Shown here one piece after another: positions 27,708-36,025 of a stretch of DNA of 64,000 nt. Where the stretch lies: positions 1,984,001-2,048,000 of the forward strand of contig NZ_CP076854.1 in NCBI RefSeq assembly GCF_018987265.1, read 5' to 3'. Every line of letters begins with the position of its first letter. Position 1 is the stretch's first letter. The stretch is from Rhizobium sp. WYJ-E13 (GTDB taxonomy: Bacteria > Pseudomonadota > Alphaproteobacteria > Rhizobiales > Rhizobiaceae). Made by a program: the position numbers and the translations under genes. Under the pieces are notes generated by a model. It worked only from the letters and a program-made list of their open reading frames with translations. It searched no databases and had not been told where the DNA came from.

Positions 27708-27995
27708 TCATGTTGCCGCCTCTCGTGAACGGAACCAGGTGCCAACGTCGTCTGCCGTTATTCTAATGCGACCATCAGGCTCCGCGCCCCCGGCGGCGTA
27801 TTTGGCATCAGCGATTTGGCTGAAAACATCGATGTTTTCCTGCAAGCGGCTCTCATCACAGCGCGGTGGCTCTGCAACCGCCATGAGGGCCTCTTTGCTG
27901 ACAAGGACAATATGCTCCGCGCCGGCAGCCTCCATCAGGAGCAGAGCTTCCTCGCCAGACGACTTCATCATTCCACTGACCAGTTTCAACGACAT
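27708..27995 (-). CDS. Hypothetical protein
   Basis: 95 residues from ATG 27995 (a GAAGG stretch lies 12-16 bases upstream; a longer in-frame start at 28070 is possible). Contains SSGEEALLLMEAAGAEHIVLVSKEAL and a C-terminal RIRITADDVGTWF. No confident family; the end resembles small DUF1488-like regulators of Rhizobiales, but I would not name it. A perfect FixK/FNR box sits about 107 bp upstream. Confidence 0.5.
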   Translation of the reverse strand: MSLKLVSGMMKSSGEEALLLMEAAGAEHIVLVSKEALMAVAEPPRCDESRLQENIDVFSQIADAKYAAGGAEPDGRIRITADDVGTWFRSREAAT

Positions 27996-28101
27996 GAGCG
28001 GCGACCTTCTGAATTTTGCGTTCTTGGGACAGGCCTTGGTTGAACGCCAGCCGAGGTCCGATGGATCCAAAACAATCTAAGAGATCGGCCAAAATCCTTC
28101 T

Positions 28102-28115
28102 TTGACGCGCATCAA
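28102..28115. promoter_or_regulatory. FNR/FixK-type box
   Basis: TTGAC-GCGC-ATCAA upstream of the hypothetical gene at 27708-27995 (107-120 bp from its ATG). Confidence 0.55.
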
Positions 28116-28284
28116 AAGAGCAATAAGAACGGCGAGCCTACTACGTGGTCGCGATATCGGCAGCTTTCCCGATTGCGTTTCGCCACGCGGTAGATCCAAT
28201 TATGCCTGTCTCTCCCGGTGCGGCGATCTCGAGTTCTGTGAGCTGTTCGGTGCATCGGTATTGCTCCAACTTCAGTCGAGCGTG

Positions 28285-29199
28285 CTATGAGTTCGAGGCT
28301 TGAAGAGTCGCCGCGACGTCTCGTGCGACGTCGCTGGCGAGTGCCGATTCCGACTCCGTCGACGCGCTGGAACGCGCGTTCAAATCGTAGCTGCGAGACC
28401 ACAAAACCACACCATCGCCTTCTCGTACGAGGCGGGCGGTCAGCCGCATCGGCCCCTGCGCTCCTCTCGTGCCTGCCTGCAGGAGATAATGTTGTCCCTG
28501 CAAATGGTCTGGCCCAGCCGATTGGACGACAACCGAGATTTTCCCGCCAGCCACCAGCCGGACTATGATCTGATCTCTGAGGAAGCGCGCCTCGGCCCCA
28601 CCGGCGGCGTAGAATGGTTCCACGATGACGGTTGGCTTCAGCTGCTCCTCAAGGGGCTCAGCCGACGTCTCGGCGAGTGAGGGTGCATGTGCAAGGAGCA
28701 GCGCCGCTACCGCAACGCTCAATCCGGTCGCACCAACCCAAAACAGGACAGGCTGCCGCAAATAATTGGATAGACCGGTTCTCCTGCTGGCGGACATGAC
28801 GGGACCTGGCGGGTGACCTTGGCGCCTGCAGGGTGCAGTGTTCATGATGAATGAAGGAACATAACCGCCTTTCGGTATCGTGATGAGCACGGGTTCGAAA
28901 TCTCGGGACTTCAGATAAAAGCGCTCCAATTCGCTCCTGATCCGACGCGCCTCGATGCGGACTGCGGGATCGTTCTGCGCATCGAAATTCGGTTTCGCAA
29001 ACACCGACTCGGCGATCGTATATGCCTTCAGGTATCGTGATCTTCCGGCGAGCGTTTCCTGAACGACAAATCGCAAAAACCTTCTTGCGCGCTTCGACAG
29101 CCGAAAATCCTCGCTCGCAAGAATTCGCTCCAGCTGGTTCTGGACATCGAGCGCTGTCGGCACAACAGCCGCCGCCCGCAAAGGTCGTGCATCTATCAT
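28285..29199 (-). CDS. Membrane-anchored regulator-like protein with an adenylate-cyclase-associated N-terminal domain
   Basis: 304 residues from ATG 29199 (AAGGA seven bases upstream). The N-terminal 100 residues contain LSKRARRFLRFVVQETLAGR, a DPAVRIEARRIRSELERFY helix and ITIPKGGYVPSF. This is the domain found at the N-terminus of many rhizobial adenylate cyclase and TPR proteins. One membrane helix follows (about 160-180), then a periplasmic part (PTVIVEPFYAAGG ... VLWSRSYDL) resembling the FlgO/TolB-N-like region. No catalytic cyclase domain is present, so it is likely a ToxR-like transmembrane sensor or regulator. Confidence 0.7.
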   Translation of the reverse strand: MIDARPLRAAAVVPTALDVQNQLERILASEDFRLSKRARRFLRFVVQETLAGRSRYLKAYTIAESVFAKPNFDAQNDPAVRIEARRIRSELERFYLKSRDFEPVLITIPKGGYVPSFIMNTAPCRRQGHPPGPVMSASRRTGLSNYLRQPVLFWVGATGLSVAVAALLLAHAPSLAETSAEPLEEQLKPTVIVEPFYAAGGAEARFLRDQIIVRLVAGGKISVVVQSAGPDHLQGQHYLLQAGTRGAQGPMRLTARLVREGDGVVLWSRSYDLNARSSASTESESALASDVARDVAATLQASNS

Positions 29200-29210
29200 T
29201 ACGACATCCT

Positions 29211-29444
29211 TCACGTACAAACACAGTCCTTGGCGAAAGGATCGGGAACGCTGCTTTGCGACACATTAGGTGCCGGCCGCACGTCTCCTTCCAGCGCCGC
29301 AATGAGATGCCGCGCCTCATTGCGCGTCAGGAAAACTGCCGTGACATCGATGTCAGGCGGCAGACCGGTGTTGCGATCGACGACGTTGAAAAGGCCGAAA
29401 CGCGCCGGGACGCAGATGTAGCTCATTCTTCGGGTCACGATCAT
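29211..29444 (-). CDS. Hypothetical small protein
   Basis: 77 residues if the ATG at 29444 is used (29426 and 29459 are alternatives). Ends 11 bp before the membrane regulator start, so translation may be coupled. Sequence includes MSYICVPARFGLFNVVDRN and a Cys-containing tail. No recognised family; the call rests on position and an open frame. Confidence 0.4.
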   Translation of the reverse strand: MIVTRRMSYICVPARFGLFNVVDRNTGLPPDIDVTAVFLTRNEARHLIAALEGDVRPAPNVSQSSVPDPFAKDCVCT

Positions 29445-29662
29445 GGCAGTTGATCTCACAAGCCGATGTTCTTCTGCTCGGGCGCTTTCCTGCGAGATGC
29501 GGGATGAGAAGGTGCGCGAGCGCTATGGAGCGAGGCTACCAGCACATGCGCTGCCGGCATTGCGGCAGATCAAATCGTCATTTGCGACACATCTCCGGTG
29601 CCATCGGGCATGTCGATCCTGGGACCTGTTCGGCTGCGGATCTGCCCGGCAATCCGGCCAGG

Positions 29663-30538
29663 CTAAGCCTCTGTCATTTCGAGTCTTCCCTTCGTCTCAA
29701 GCCGAGCGAGAAGCTTGGCTACGAGAAATCCGACGAGGAGCGTGATGAAGGCGGCGAGAATGCACATCGTGCTGGATCGGGGGTCGGCGTTGGAAACAGC
29801 AGACAGCGGCGCCAGCGCTGCGCCGACATTTCTCGTGCAAACACCAAGCGTTACAACGCCTCGCCTGTCGAGTGGAAGTTTCAGAGAGATTGCGTAGGAG
29901 CAGATTGCCAAGCCGCAATAGTAAATGAACTGTGCCGCGATCGCCCAGGTTCCGACAGCACCGATGACGTCACGCCAGTTTTGCGCGATTGCAATGATCA
30001 GAAGCAAGAGAATGTTCAAAGTGACGAGTGTTTTCATGATCGGATGGCATCTATCCGCCCACCTGGCTGACAGGCGTCGGAATGCGATGCCTGCCGCGAA
30101 AGGGGCCAGAACGAGAAGGAGGAGCGGGCGGGCGATCGAGCCCACGCCTGCGTCAAGCTCGGGAGCAACGAACGGCACAGCAAAAGGCATCACGACAATG
30201 GTTCCGAGCGCAGCGATCATGATGAATGCCGCTGCATAGGCAGAATCAGCCTTCGCCAGATCAGAAAGAGCGGGCATGAAGGGAGCGCAGGGGGCAAAAC
30301 CCAGCAAGAGGAGGCCGAGCGCGTAAGGCTGTGGTAACGCAAGCGCCCATACGATCAGGACGGCAAGAAGCGGTCCAACGAGGAACGCGGACAGAACGCT
30401 CGCCACGACGAAGTGCCGGTCGCGAAGTGCCGCCACCGCATCCCTGACCTCAAGCTTCAGGCCAACATCGACCAGGCTGCCGAGCATGAACGAAATCAGT
30501 GCGATCTGGAGGATATATTTCAGCAAATCCGATAGCAC
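29663..30538 (-). CDS. Bile acid:sodium symporter (BASS)-family permease
   Basis: 291 residues if it starts at the GTG at 30538, which follows GAGGGGGG at good spacing. ATG starts at 30595 and 30613 would add a charged, non-family leader. About nine membrane helices are visible. LLGFAPCAPFMPALSDLAKAD and the late CTRNVGAALAPL are the paired discontinuous-helix motifs of BASS/ArsB-like transporters. Substrate unknown; relatives move organic acids or sterol-like anions with Na+. A perfect FixK/FNR box lies 127 bp upstream. Confidence 0.8.
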   Translation of the reverse strand: MLSDLLKYILQIALISFMLGSLVDVGLKLEVRDAVAALRDRHFVVASVLSAFLVGPLLAVLIVWALALPQPYALGLLLLGFAPCAPFMPALSDLAKADSAYAAAFIMIAALGTIVVMPFAVPFVAPELDAGVGSIARPLLLLVLAPFAAGIAFRRLSARWADRCHPIMKTLVTLNILLLLIIAIAQNWRDVIGAVGTWAIAAQFIYYCGLAICSYAISLKLPLDRRGVVTLGVCTRNVGAALAPLSAVSNADPRSSTMCILAAFITLLVGFLVAKLLARLETKGRLEMTEA

Positions 30539-30664
30539 GAGTACACCCCCCTCGCATCTGTCACTCAGCGATTTTTGACTCCACGGAATACTCATCTTCC
30601 GGATGTCGCCCAATCTGGCGTGCCCCGGAAAATTTTATAGTCTATCCAATCTGCTGGAGGCGCT

Positions 30665-30678
30665 TTGATTCCCGTCAA
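30665..30678. promoter_or_regulatory. FNR/FixK-type box
   Basis: TTGAT-TCCC-GTCAA, 127-140 bp upstream of the BASS permease start. Confidence 0.5.
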
Positions 30679-30689
30679 TAAACGTATTA

Positions 30690-31203
30690 CTTGCTCCTAA
30701 TCTCGTCTTCGCCTTTCCGCTCTGGCGAGGCATTTTGGACACCAGGCCCTGTACCTGCGGGTCGTTTCGATACGCGGTCATATTGATGGTGACTGGTGGG
30801 GCGAAGACCAAGTGCTGAGGCCTGGTACCGCGAATGCGTTCCTTATGAAAGGCCGTCTCAAAGGGCTGACGACAGAATATTTTAAGCCGATCGGACGAAG
30901 TTTGCCCTCGCTTGTCCATCCCGACTGCCAGGTTCGTGGATCTGGGCAGCGAAGGCGATCGACCTTTCCAGCAGCTTCGCGAGGTGCGCGGCACTGCCGA
31001 GCGATCCTCCGTCGATCACTGCCTGGTGGCCCAGCTGGAGCACTCGCTATCCGGCCCCTTATCGCCAGAGTTGTGTGTGATTGACAGTGTTCGAGCGTCG
31101 AGTCATCATGAAATAATATCATTCCACCTCGGCTAAGTCCGTTTGACCCAACGGGTTCGTGAGGTGTGTTTTGCCTGTGCCCAGTCAGCTCCGGTGAAAT
31201 AAC
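30690..31203. other. Intergenic region without a convincing gene
   Basis: Both strands have short open frames here. The best protein-like stretch is on the minus strand between about 30880 and 31060 (HLAKLLERSIAFAAQIHEP), but it has no start, no stop in a sensible place and no family I recognise. It may be a decayed gene. Confidence 0.4.
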
Positions 31204-31818
31204 ATGCGCCGCTTTATTCTTCGGCAAAACCTGGTGCAGTACGAAGAGCAACTTGCAGATGAAGCAAGTGCGGTTCGCAGAGAACACCTGCGCGAACTGA
31301 TCGAAGATGCCCGGCGAGAGCTCGCAAGGCTGGAACACATTTGGTTTCTCACCTGTCCTCAGATCGAGGTACCTCTCAAGGTCGGTGAGGACGCGGAGTT
31401 GATCCTCGACCATGCCGTTCGCGCTAATCACGCCGATCATGGAAGCCTTCGGATCTGGAACGAACAGAAGCATTGCCTCTCGCTGTTTGCTCAGACGAAT
31501 TTTGACAGTGGCTTCGTCGATCGCTTCCCGGAGGTGAGACAGGGTGATGGCACAGTCAGCCCGCGTGCTCTAGCGTTGCAGAAGCCGGTTTTCGTCTACG
31601 ATATCGACGAGGACGAAACCCCCACACCCTTTCGGGACTTCGCCCGCGACGCGGGAATCCGCTCTATCGTCTCCAGCCCGTTGGTTGGCTTGGATGGCCG
31701 GTGCCTTGGCACGTATTCTCTGCACTATCGCCGGATGCGGATATATGATGATACTGATTATCTGCTGGTCCATGCCTATAGCGTGAGGCTCGCGGCACTG
31801 TTTCAAGATCTCTTATAA
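31204..31818 (+). CDS. GAF-domain sensor protein
   Basis: 204 residues: an N-terminal helical segment (about 1-48, charged coiled-coil-like QYEEQLADEASAVRREHL) and a GAF domain (about 55-200) with RIWNEQKHCLSLFAQTNFDS, RALALQKPVFVYDIDED and IRSIVSSPLVGLDGRCLGTY. No output domain, so it probably signals through a partner. The weak context upstream offers no strong ribosome-binding site. An IS630 remnant begins directly after it. Confidence 0.8.
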   Translation: MRRFILRQNLVQYEEQLADEASAVRREHLRELIEDARRELARLEHIWFLTCPQIEVPLKVGEDAELILDHAVRANHADHGSLRIWNEQKHCLSLFAQTNFDSGFVDRFPEVRQGDGTVSPRALALQKPVFVYDIDEDETPTPFRDFARDAGIRSIVSSPLVGLDGRCLGTYSLHYRRMRIYDDTDYLLVHAYSVRLAALFQDLL

Positions 31819-31829
31819 GGGCGGCTTGC

Positions 31830-32000
31830 AACGCAGAGGCGTTCTGTAAGAACGCATTCTCCAAATTGAAAGCCATGTTGCGGGCTCGGGCGGAGCGAAA
31901 GATCGACGCTTTGTGGGACGCGCTGGGCGCCTTGATGCCTCGCTTCACGACGGCAGAATGCGCCAACTACTTCAAGGTCGCAGGATATGACCCAGATTAA
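31830..32000 (+). pseudogene. IS630-family transposase C-terminal remnant (a)
   Basis: Reads AFCKNAFSKLKAMLRARAER, then TTAECANYFKVAGYDPD and a stop at 31998. This is the C-terminal end of IS630 transposases (normally ELNPIEQxFSKLKxxLR ... NYFxxAGY). The catalytic DDE part upstream is missing. The 15 bases after the stop lead to the CTAG target of the IS701 element. Confidence 0.7.
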
Positions 32001-32016
32001 ACAGGATCTGCTCTAG

Positions 32017-33446
32017 TACTACAGTTGCGTTTGATGCCTTGCTTTGTAGTGAGAAAGCATTGCGGATGCTTGATGCCTGCGTCGCCAGAGTGACCATGCC
32101 AAGATGAGGCGAACTCTAATCGGGGGCTGTAGCAGGAGGCGTTTGATCAGATAGCGGATCTCTGCGACGCTGGGCACGAAGGCCATGGTGTTGGTCAGGC
32201 GGCGATTGGCGGGTTTGGACTCGTTTCGTTCGGTTTGCCAGCAGCGGTGCGGCGTAGATCGGCGCCGAGTTTGGCGAGGAATGCAGCGGCTGCCATGACG
32301 AGCGTCATGTGCCGCTTCCAAGCATGCCAGGATCGCGCTTCGCAATGATCCAGGCCGAGATCGTCCTTCGCACGCTGGAAGCATTCTTCCACGGTCCAAC
32401 GCAGCCCGGCAGCGCCCGCCAATTCGCTCAATTCGGTACCGGCGGGCGCAAAGACAAAGTAATAGGCGCGCGCATCGGGTTCGCGTCGGCTGCGCCGGAT
32501 CAGAAGCCAGCGCTCCCATTGTGGATCCGGGCGAGAGCTGAGAGGAATACGGGCCCAATCATAAAGCCGAAGACCCTTGGCACCTTCGCCTGCTGCATGG
32601 CTCTGCCAAACCTCCGGTTTCAACTCATCAGCCATCGTTTCGGGATCGGTCTGCTCGATCCCTTGCTCACGCACAAAGCGCAGGCAATGATTGGAGCGCA
32701 CTGCCAGAACATAAGGCTGGCCACGGCTTTCCAGCATCCGGCGCAGCTTGGAATCCGAACCATAAAGCGCATCCGCCAATACCCAGGCACAAGGCACGCC
32801 GGCATCCAGCGCATCGGCAATGAGCTTGGCTGCAATGGCCGGTTTGGTCGCGAAGGCTTGGGACTGGGGGACGTGAGCCGAAGCACGGCGGGCTTCATCC
32901 TCGGCCCACTCCTTCGGTAGATAAAGTTGCCGATCGATCAGGGTCTGACCGTAGCGGCTTGCATAGGCAAGGAAAACACCGATCTGACAGTTCTCGATCC
33001 GGCCGGCCGTGCCGGAATATTGTCGTGCGACACCGACTGAATGGGCGCCTTTCTTCAGGAAGCCGGTCTCATCGACCACAAGAACGCCGTCCGCGTCACC
33101 GAGAGACTCTATTGCATAAGCGCGAACCGTATCGCGCAATGCGTCAGCATCCCAATGGCTGCGCCCCAGCAGCGATTGCATCCGATAAGGGCGCTCCAGT
33201 CCTGCCTGTTCCGCCATCAGCCAGCCAGTCTTGCGCTCTACTCCCGACAACAACCCATCCAGAAAGGCACCGCACGATGCGCGCAATTCTCGGCGACCAA
33301 AGACCGAGCCCAACCGCACCTTCAAGGCATCGAGCTCACGATGCCACGCCAGAACCGACCCGGACCAACCCGCAACCGACATTGAACTTCCCTCCCGCCA
33401 AATGCGGGAAGTGAATCATGACTTCCGGTAAACCGCAACTGTAGTA
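32017..33446 (-). mobile_element. IS701-family insertion sequence, apparently intact
   Basis: 1,430 bp bounded by perfect 13-bp inverted repeats (TACTACAGTTGCG at 32017-32029, its complement at 33434-33446) and flanked by CTAG on both sides (32013-32016 and 33447-33450). This is the YTAR target duplication expected for IS701. It carries one transposase gene. The intact ends and open frame suggest recent arrival. Confidence 0.9.
32195..33382 (-). CDS. IS701-family transposase
   Basis: 395 residues. DDE endonuclease fold with GVLVVDETGFLKKG (first Asp), CAWVLADALYGSDSKLRRML (second Asp) and LRWTVEECFQRAKDDLGLDH (Glu region), in the order typical of IS701 (ISXo2-like) transposases. Full length with no frameshift, so likely active. 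Contained within the element defined by the CTAG duplications. Confidence 0.93.
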   Translation of the reverse strand: MSVAGWSGSVLAWHRELDALKVRLGSVFGRRELRASCGAFLDGLLSGVERKTGWLMAEQAGLERPYRMQSLLGRSHWDADALRDTVRAYAIESLGDADGVLVVDETGFLKKGAHSVGVARQYSGTAGRIENCQIGVFLAYASRYGQTLIDRQLYLPKEWAEDEARRASAHVPQSQAFATKPAIAAKLIADALDAGVPCAWVLADALYGSDSKLRRMLESRGQPYVLAVRSNHCLRFVREQGIEQTDPETMADELKPEVWQSHAAGEGAKGLRLYDWARIPLSSRPDPQWERWLLIRRSRREPDARAYYFVFAPAGTELSELAGAAGLRWTVEECFQRAKDDLGLDHCEARSWHAWKRHMTLVMAAAAFLAKLGADLRRTAAGKPNETSPNPPIAA

Positions 33447-33454
33447 CTAGAAGC

Positions 33455-33553
33455 CGCAACGCCATCCATGACGCCCTCGCAACCATCGTCCAAACCGTTT
33501 CACCAAAAGAATGCCAGAACTATTTCAAAGAGGCAGCATATGAATGGACCTAA
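33455..33553 (+). pseudogene. IS630-family transposase C-terminal remnant (b)
   Basis: Reads RNAIHDALATIVQTVSPKEC and QNYFKEAAYEWT before a stop at 33551. It is a different IS630 lineage from remnant (a) 1.5 kb away, because the last 20 residues differ. The IS701 element therefore landed at or in a junction of two older IS630 relics. Confidence 0.65.
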
Positions 33554-33565
33554 AATCATACCACT

Positions 33566-34621
33566 CTAAACTATCAGGTTCGATAGGGGAATCTGCAGTG
33601 ACAATGACAGTCCTTCGGAACGCCAGTCCCTCTTGATTTTGCCATTGAGGCCGCGCAAAGCGGCCTGCTCAAGTGTCGTACCGAAACCTGCGCGGTCGGG
33701 CGCAACATCCACCGGCGGTACCCCGCTCTCGTCCCAACGCAGCGTCAACTGGCCGTCGGCGGCCGAAACGTCGATTGCCAAGCAGCCCTCCGGCACGGAC
33801 AGTCCGCCGTATTTGGCGGCATTGGTGGTCAGCTCGTGCAGCAGCAGTGCGAGCGACGTGAGCGCTGTGCCCTGAAGAGGCGCGTCGCTGCCGGTGATCG
33901 TCACATGGGGGCCTTGGTCATGCTCGTGTGGCGCCACGATGGCCTTGAGCAGAGCCGAAATGGTCGTTGCCGAACTGATGGCGTTCGCCCCGTTTCCAAA
34001 GTCCGGAAGCGTCAGCTCGTGGGCTCGCGCAAGTGCGCCCACCCGCGATCGCAGGTCGGACTCGAGCTCGGCGACGCTCGTGGCTGGCCGCGCGCTCAGC
34101 GAAATCAATCCGGCCGTCAGGCTGAAGAGGTTCTTGATGCGATGGTTGATTTCCTGCAGGAGAACGTCCTTGTGCTGCGCCGCCTCCTTCAACGCTTCGG
34201 CCTGCGCTGCCAGTTCGTCTCGCTGGGCTGCGAGTTGCTGCTTTTGCCGGTAGAGTTCGAAGAAGACGTCGACCTTGCTGCGCAAGACGTCCGGCTCGAT
34301 CGGCTTCTGGATGAAATCCACCGCGCCGGCCTCGTAGCCGCGAAAGCGCCGCCCGTCAGCCGTTCCGGCCGTCACGAAGATGATCGGAATGCGACGGGTG
34401 CGCTCATTGCCGCGCATCAGTTCGGCGAGTTCGAAACCGTTCAGTCCAGGCATCTGCACATCGACCAACGCCAGGGCGACATCGTATTGGAGCAGCAGTT
34501 CCAGCGCTTGATCGCCTGAACGGGCCTTCAACAGAAGACGGTCATCGCGCTGAAGCAGCGCCTCAAGCGAAAGCAGGTTTTCCTCGAGATCGTCGACGAG
34601 CAGGAACGGGACGGGACCCAT
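33566..34621 (-). CDS. Response regulator-histidine kinase (receiver + HisKA_2/HWE-type kinase)
   Basis: 351 residues. A receiver domain (about 5-120) has the phospho-Asp context LALVDVQMPGLNG and a KPI switch Lys. A coiled-coil linker leads to a HisKA_2/HWE dimerisation region, EINHRIKNLFSLTAGLISLSA, with its phospho-acceptor His. The ATPase domain (about 220-350) has HELTTNAAKYGGLS. This cytoplasmic architecture is common in alphaproteobacterial stress and chemosensory pathways. Start ATG 34621 lies one base after the CheB-like gene stop. Confidence 0.88.
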   Translation of the reverse strand: MGPVPFLLVDDLEENLLSLEALLQRDDRLLLKARSGDQALELLLQYDVALALVDVQMPGLNGFELAELMRGNERTRRIPIIFVTAGTADGRRFRGYEAGAVDFIQKPIEPDVLRSKVDVFFELYRQKQQLAAQRDELAAQAEALKEAAQHKDVLLQEINHRIKNLFSLTAGLISLSARPATSVAELESDLRSRVGALARAHELTLPDFGNGANAISSATTISALLKAIVAPHEHDQGPHVTITGSDAPLQGTALTSLALLLHELTTNAAKYGGLSVPEGCLAIDVSAADGQLTLRWDESGVPPVDVAPDRAGFGTTLEQAALRGLNGKIKRDWRSEGLSLSLQIPLSNLIV

Positions 34622-34622
34622 G

Positions 34623-35189
34623 TTAAACCTTTCCAAGATAGTCGGCGATTGCCGCAAGCGACAGCATCTGAGCGCCAGGGCAAGCCTTGATCGCCGCTTC
34701 CGGCATCGTCGATGAAAACGCCGTTTCCGGATCCTGAACGAGCCCGGCTCCTCCAGCGTCCACGACGGCTCGTAGCCCCTCGGAACCATCGTGATTGGCG
34801 CCGGTGAGCACAATCGCCAGAAGTCCCGGTCCATAGGCATCGGCTGCGCTTTCGAACAGCACATCGATCGACGGGCGAGAAAACAACACCGGCTCCTCAT
34901 TGGAGAGCGCCAGCGTCTTGGCGGCTTCAACGAGGAGATGGTAGTCGGGCGGGGCGAAATAGATCGTGCCGCGAACAAGCGGCTCCTTGTCCTCGGCCTC
35001 TTTCACCAAAAGCGAGCATTTGGCGTCGAACAGATCTGCCATGATGCTGGGCTTTTGCGGAGGAATGTGAACGACGATGATGATCGGGATCGGAAAACTC
35101 GGCGGCAATGCCGGGAGGATGTCCGAGAGGGCATCGACGGCGCCGGCCGAAGCTCCGATGACCACGGCTTCAAAGATGCTCGACGTCAT
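34623..35189 (-). CDS. CheB-type methylesterase domain protein (no receiver)
   Basis: 188 residues comprising only the catalytic domain: IGASAG (Ser), VVHIPP (His) and VLTGANHDGSEGL (Asp) reproduce the CheB triad. The regulatory receiver domain of classical CheB is absent. It overlaps the CheR gene by 4 bp. No chemoreceptor gene is nearby, so the target glutamyl residues are unknown. Confidence 0.9.
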   Translation of the reverse strand: MTSSIFEAVVIGASAGAVDALSDILPALPPSFPIPIIIVVHIPPQKPSIMADLFDAKCSLLVKEAEDKEPLVRGTIYFAPPDYHLLVEAAKTLALSNEEPVLFSRPSIDVLFESAADAYGPGLLAIVLTGANHDGSEGLRAVVDAGGAGLVQDPETAFSSTMPEAAIKACPGAQMLSLAAIADYLGKV

Positions 35190-36025
35190 CGGTCCTGCCT
35201 CTGATAGATCTTTTCTTCCCGCACGAAGTCCGCAAACTCACCGGCGTGCTTCGAGAAGCGAAGGCTTTCCTTCGCGCCAAGCCCGAGAAAACCCTTTCGC
35301 GCCAGCGAGTCTTTAAACAGGCCGAGTGCGCGGTCCTGGAGCCCGCGATCGAAATAGATCATGACGTTGCGGCAGGAGATGAGCTGCATTTCTCCAAAGA
35401 CTGCGTCGGTGACCAGGCTGTGGTCCGAGAACACGACGTTGCGGCGCAGGCCCTTGTCGAACGAGGCTCCGCCGTAGGCGGCCTGGTAATATTCCGACAG
35501 GCTTGTCTTGCCGCCCGCTTTCCGATGGTTTTCGGTAAAAAGCTGCAGCCGGTCGAGCGGATAGATCCCGGCTTCGGCCGCCTGCAACGCTTCCTGATTG
35601 ATGTCGGTGGCATAGAAGATCGTCCTCTCCTCGAGCCCCTCTTCGCGAAAAAGGATCACGAGGGAATAGAGCTCCTCGCCGCCGCTGCAGCCCGCGACCC
35701 AGACCTTGAGGGTGGGATAGGTCTTCAAATGCGGCACCACCTTTTCCCGGATCGCCCTGAAGTAGCTTGGGTCGCGGAACATCTCACTCACCTGGACCGT
35801 CAGATACCGCAACAGCTTCGGCAGCATGGCAGGCTCGTGGAGCAGGCTCTCCTGAAGAGCGGAGAAGGTGGCAAAGCCCAATTGCTCGCGTGCCTGCTTC
35901 AGTCGGCGCTTGACCGACGCCATAGCATAGTTGCGGAAATCGTAGTGATACTTGAGGAACAAAGCCTCCAGCAGCAGCCTGATCTCGATATCGTCGACTT
36001 TTTCCGGCGTTCCGATTTCCGTCAT
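35186..36025 (-). CDS. CheR-type protein methyltransferase
   Basis: 279 residues. N-terminal helical CheR_N (about 12-75) and SAM-binding domain with VWVAGCSGGEELYSLVILF (classical CSTGEEPYS) and the late LISCRNVMIYFD motif. It overlaps both the hybrid kinase stop and the CheB-like start by 4 bp. Probably works with the CheB-like esterase in reversible modification of a sensor. Confidence 0.92.
   Translation of the reverse strand: MTEIGTPEKVDDIEIRLLLEALFLKYHYDFRNYAMASVKRRLKQAREQLGFATFSALQESLLHEPAMLPKLLRYLTVQVSEMFRDPSYFRAIREKVVPHLKTYPTLKVWVAGCSGGEELYSLVILFREEGLEERTIFYATDINQEALQAAEAGIYPLDRLQLFTENHRKAGGKTSLSEYYQAAYGGASFDKGLRRNVVFSDHSLVTDAVFGEMQLISCRNVMIYFDRGLQDRALGLFKDSLARKGFLGLGAKESLRFSKHAGEFADFVREEKIYQRQDR

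Noticed and set aside
30778..31473. 231-codon minus-strand frame
   Set aside because: Overlaps the convincing GAF gene on the other strand, lacks a ribosome-binding site, and its sequence looks non-protein except for a short stretch; noted only as possible decay.
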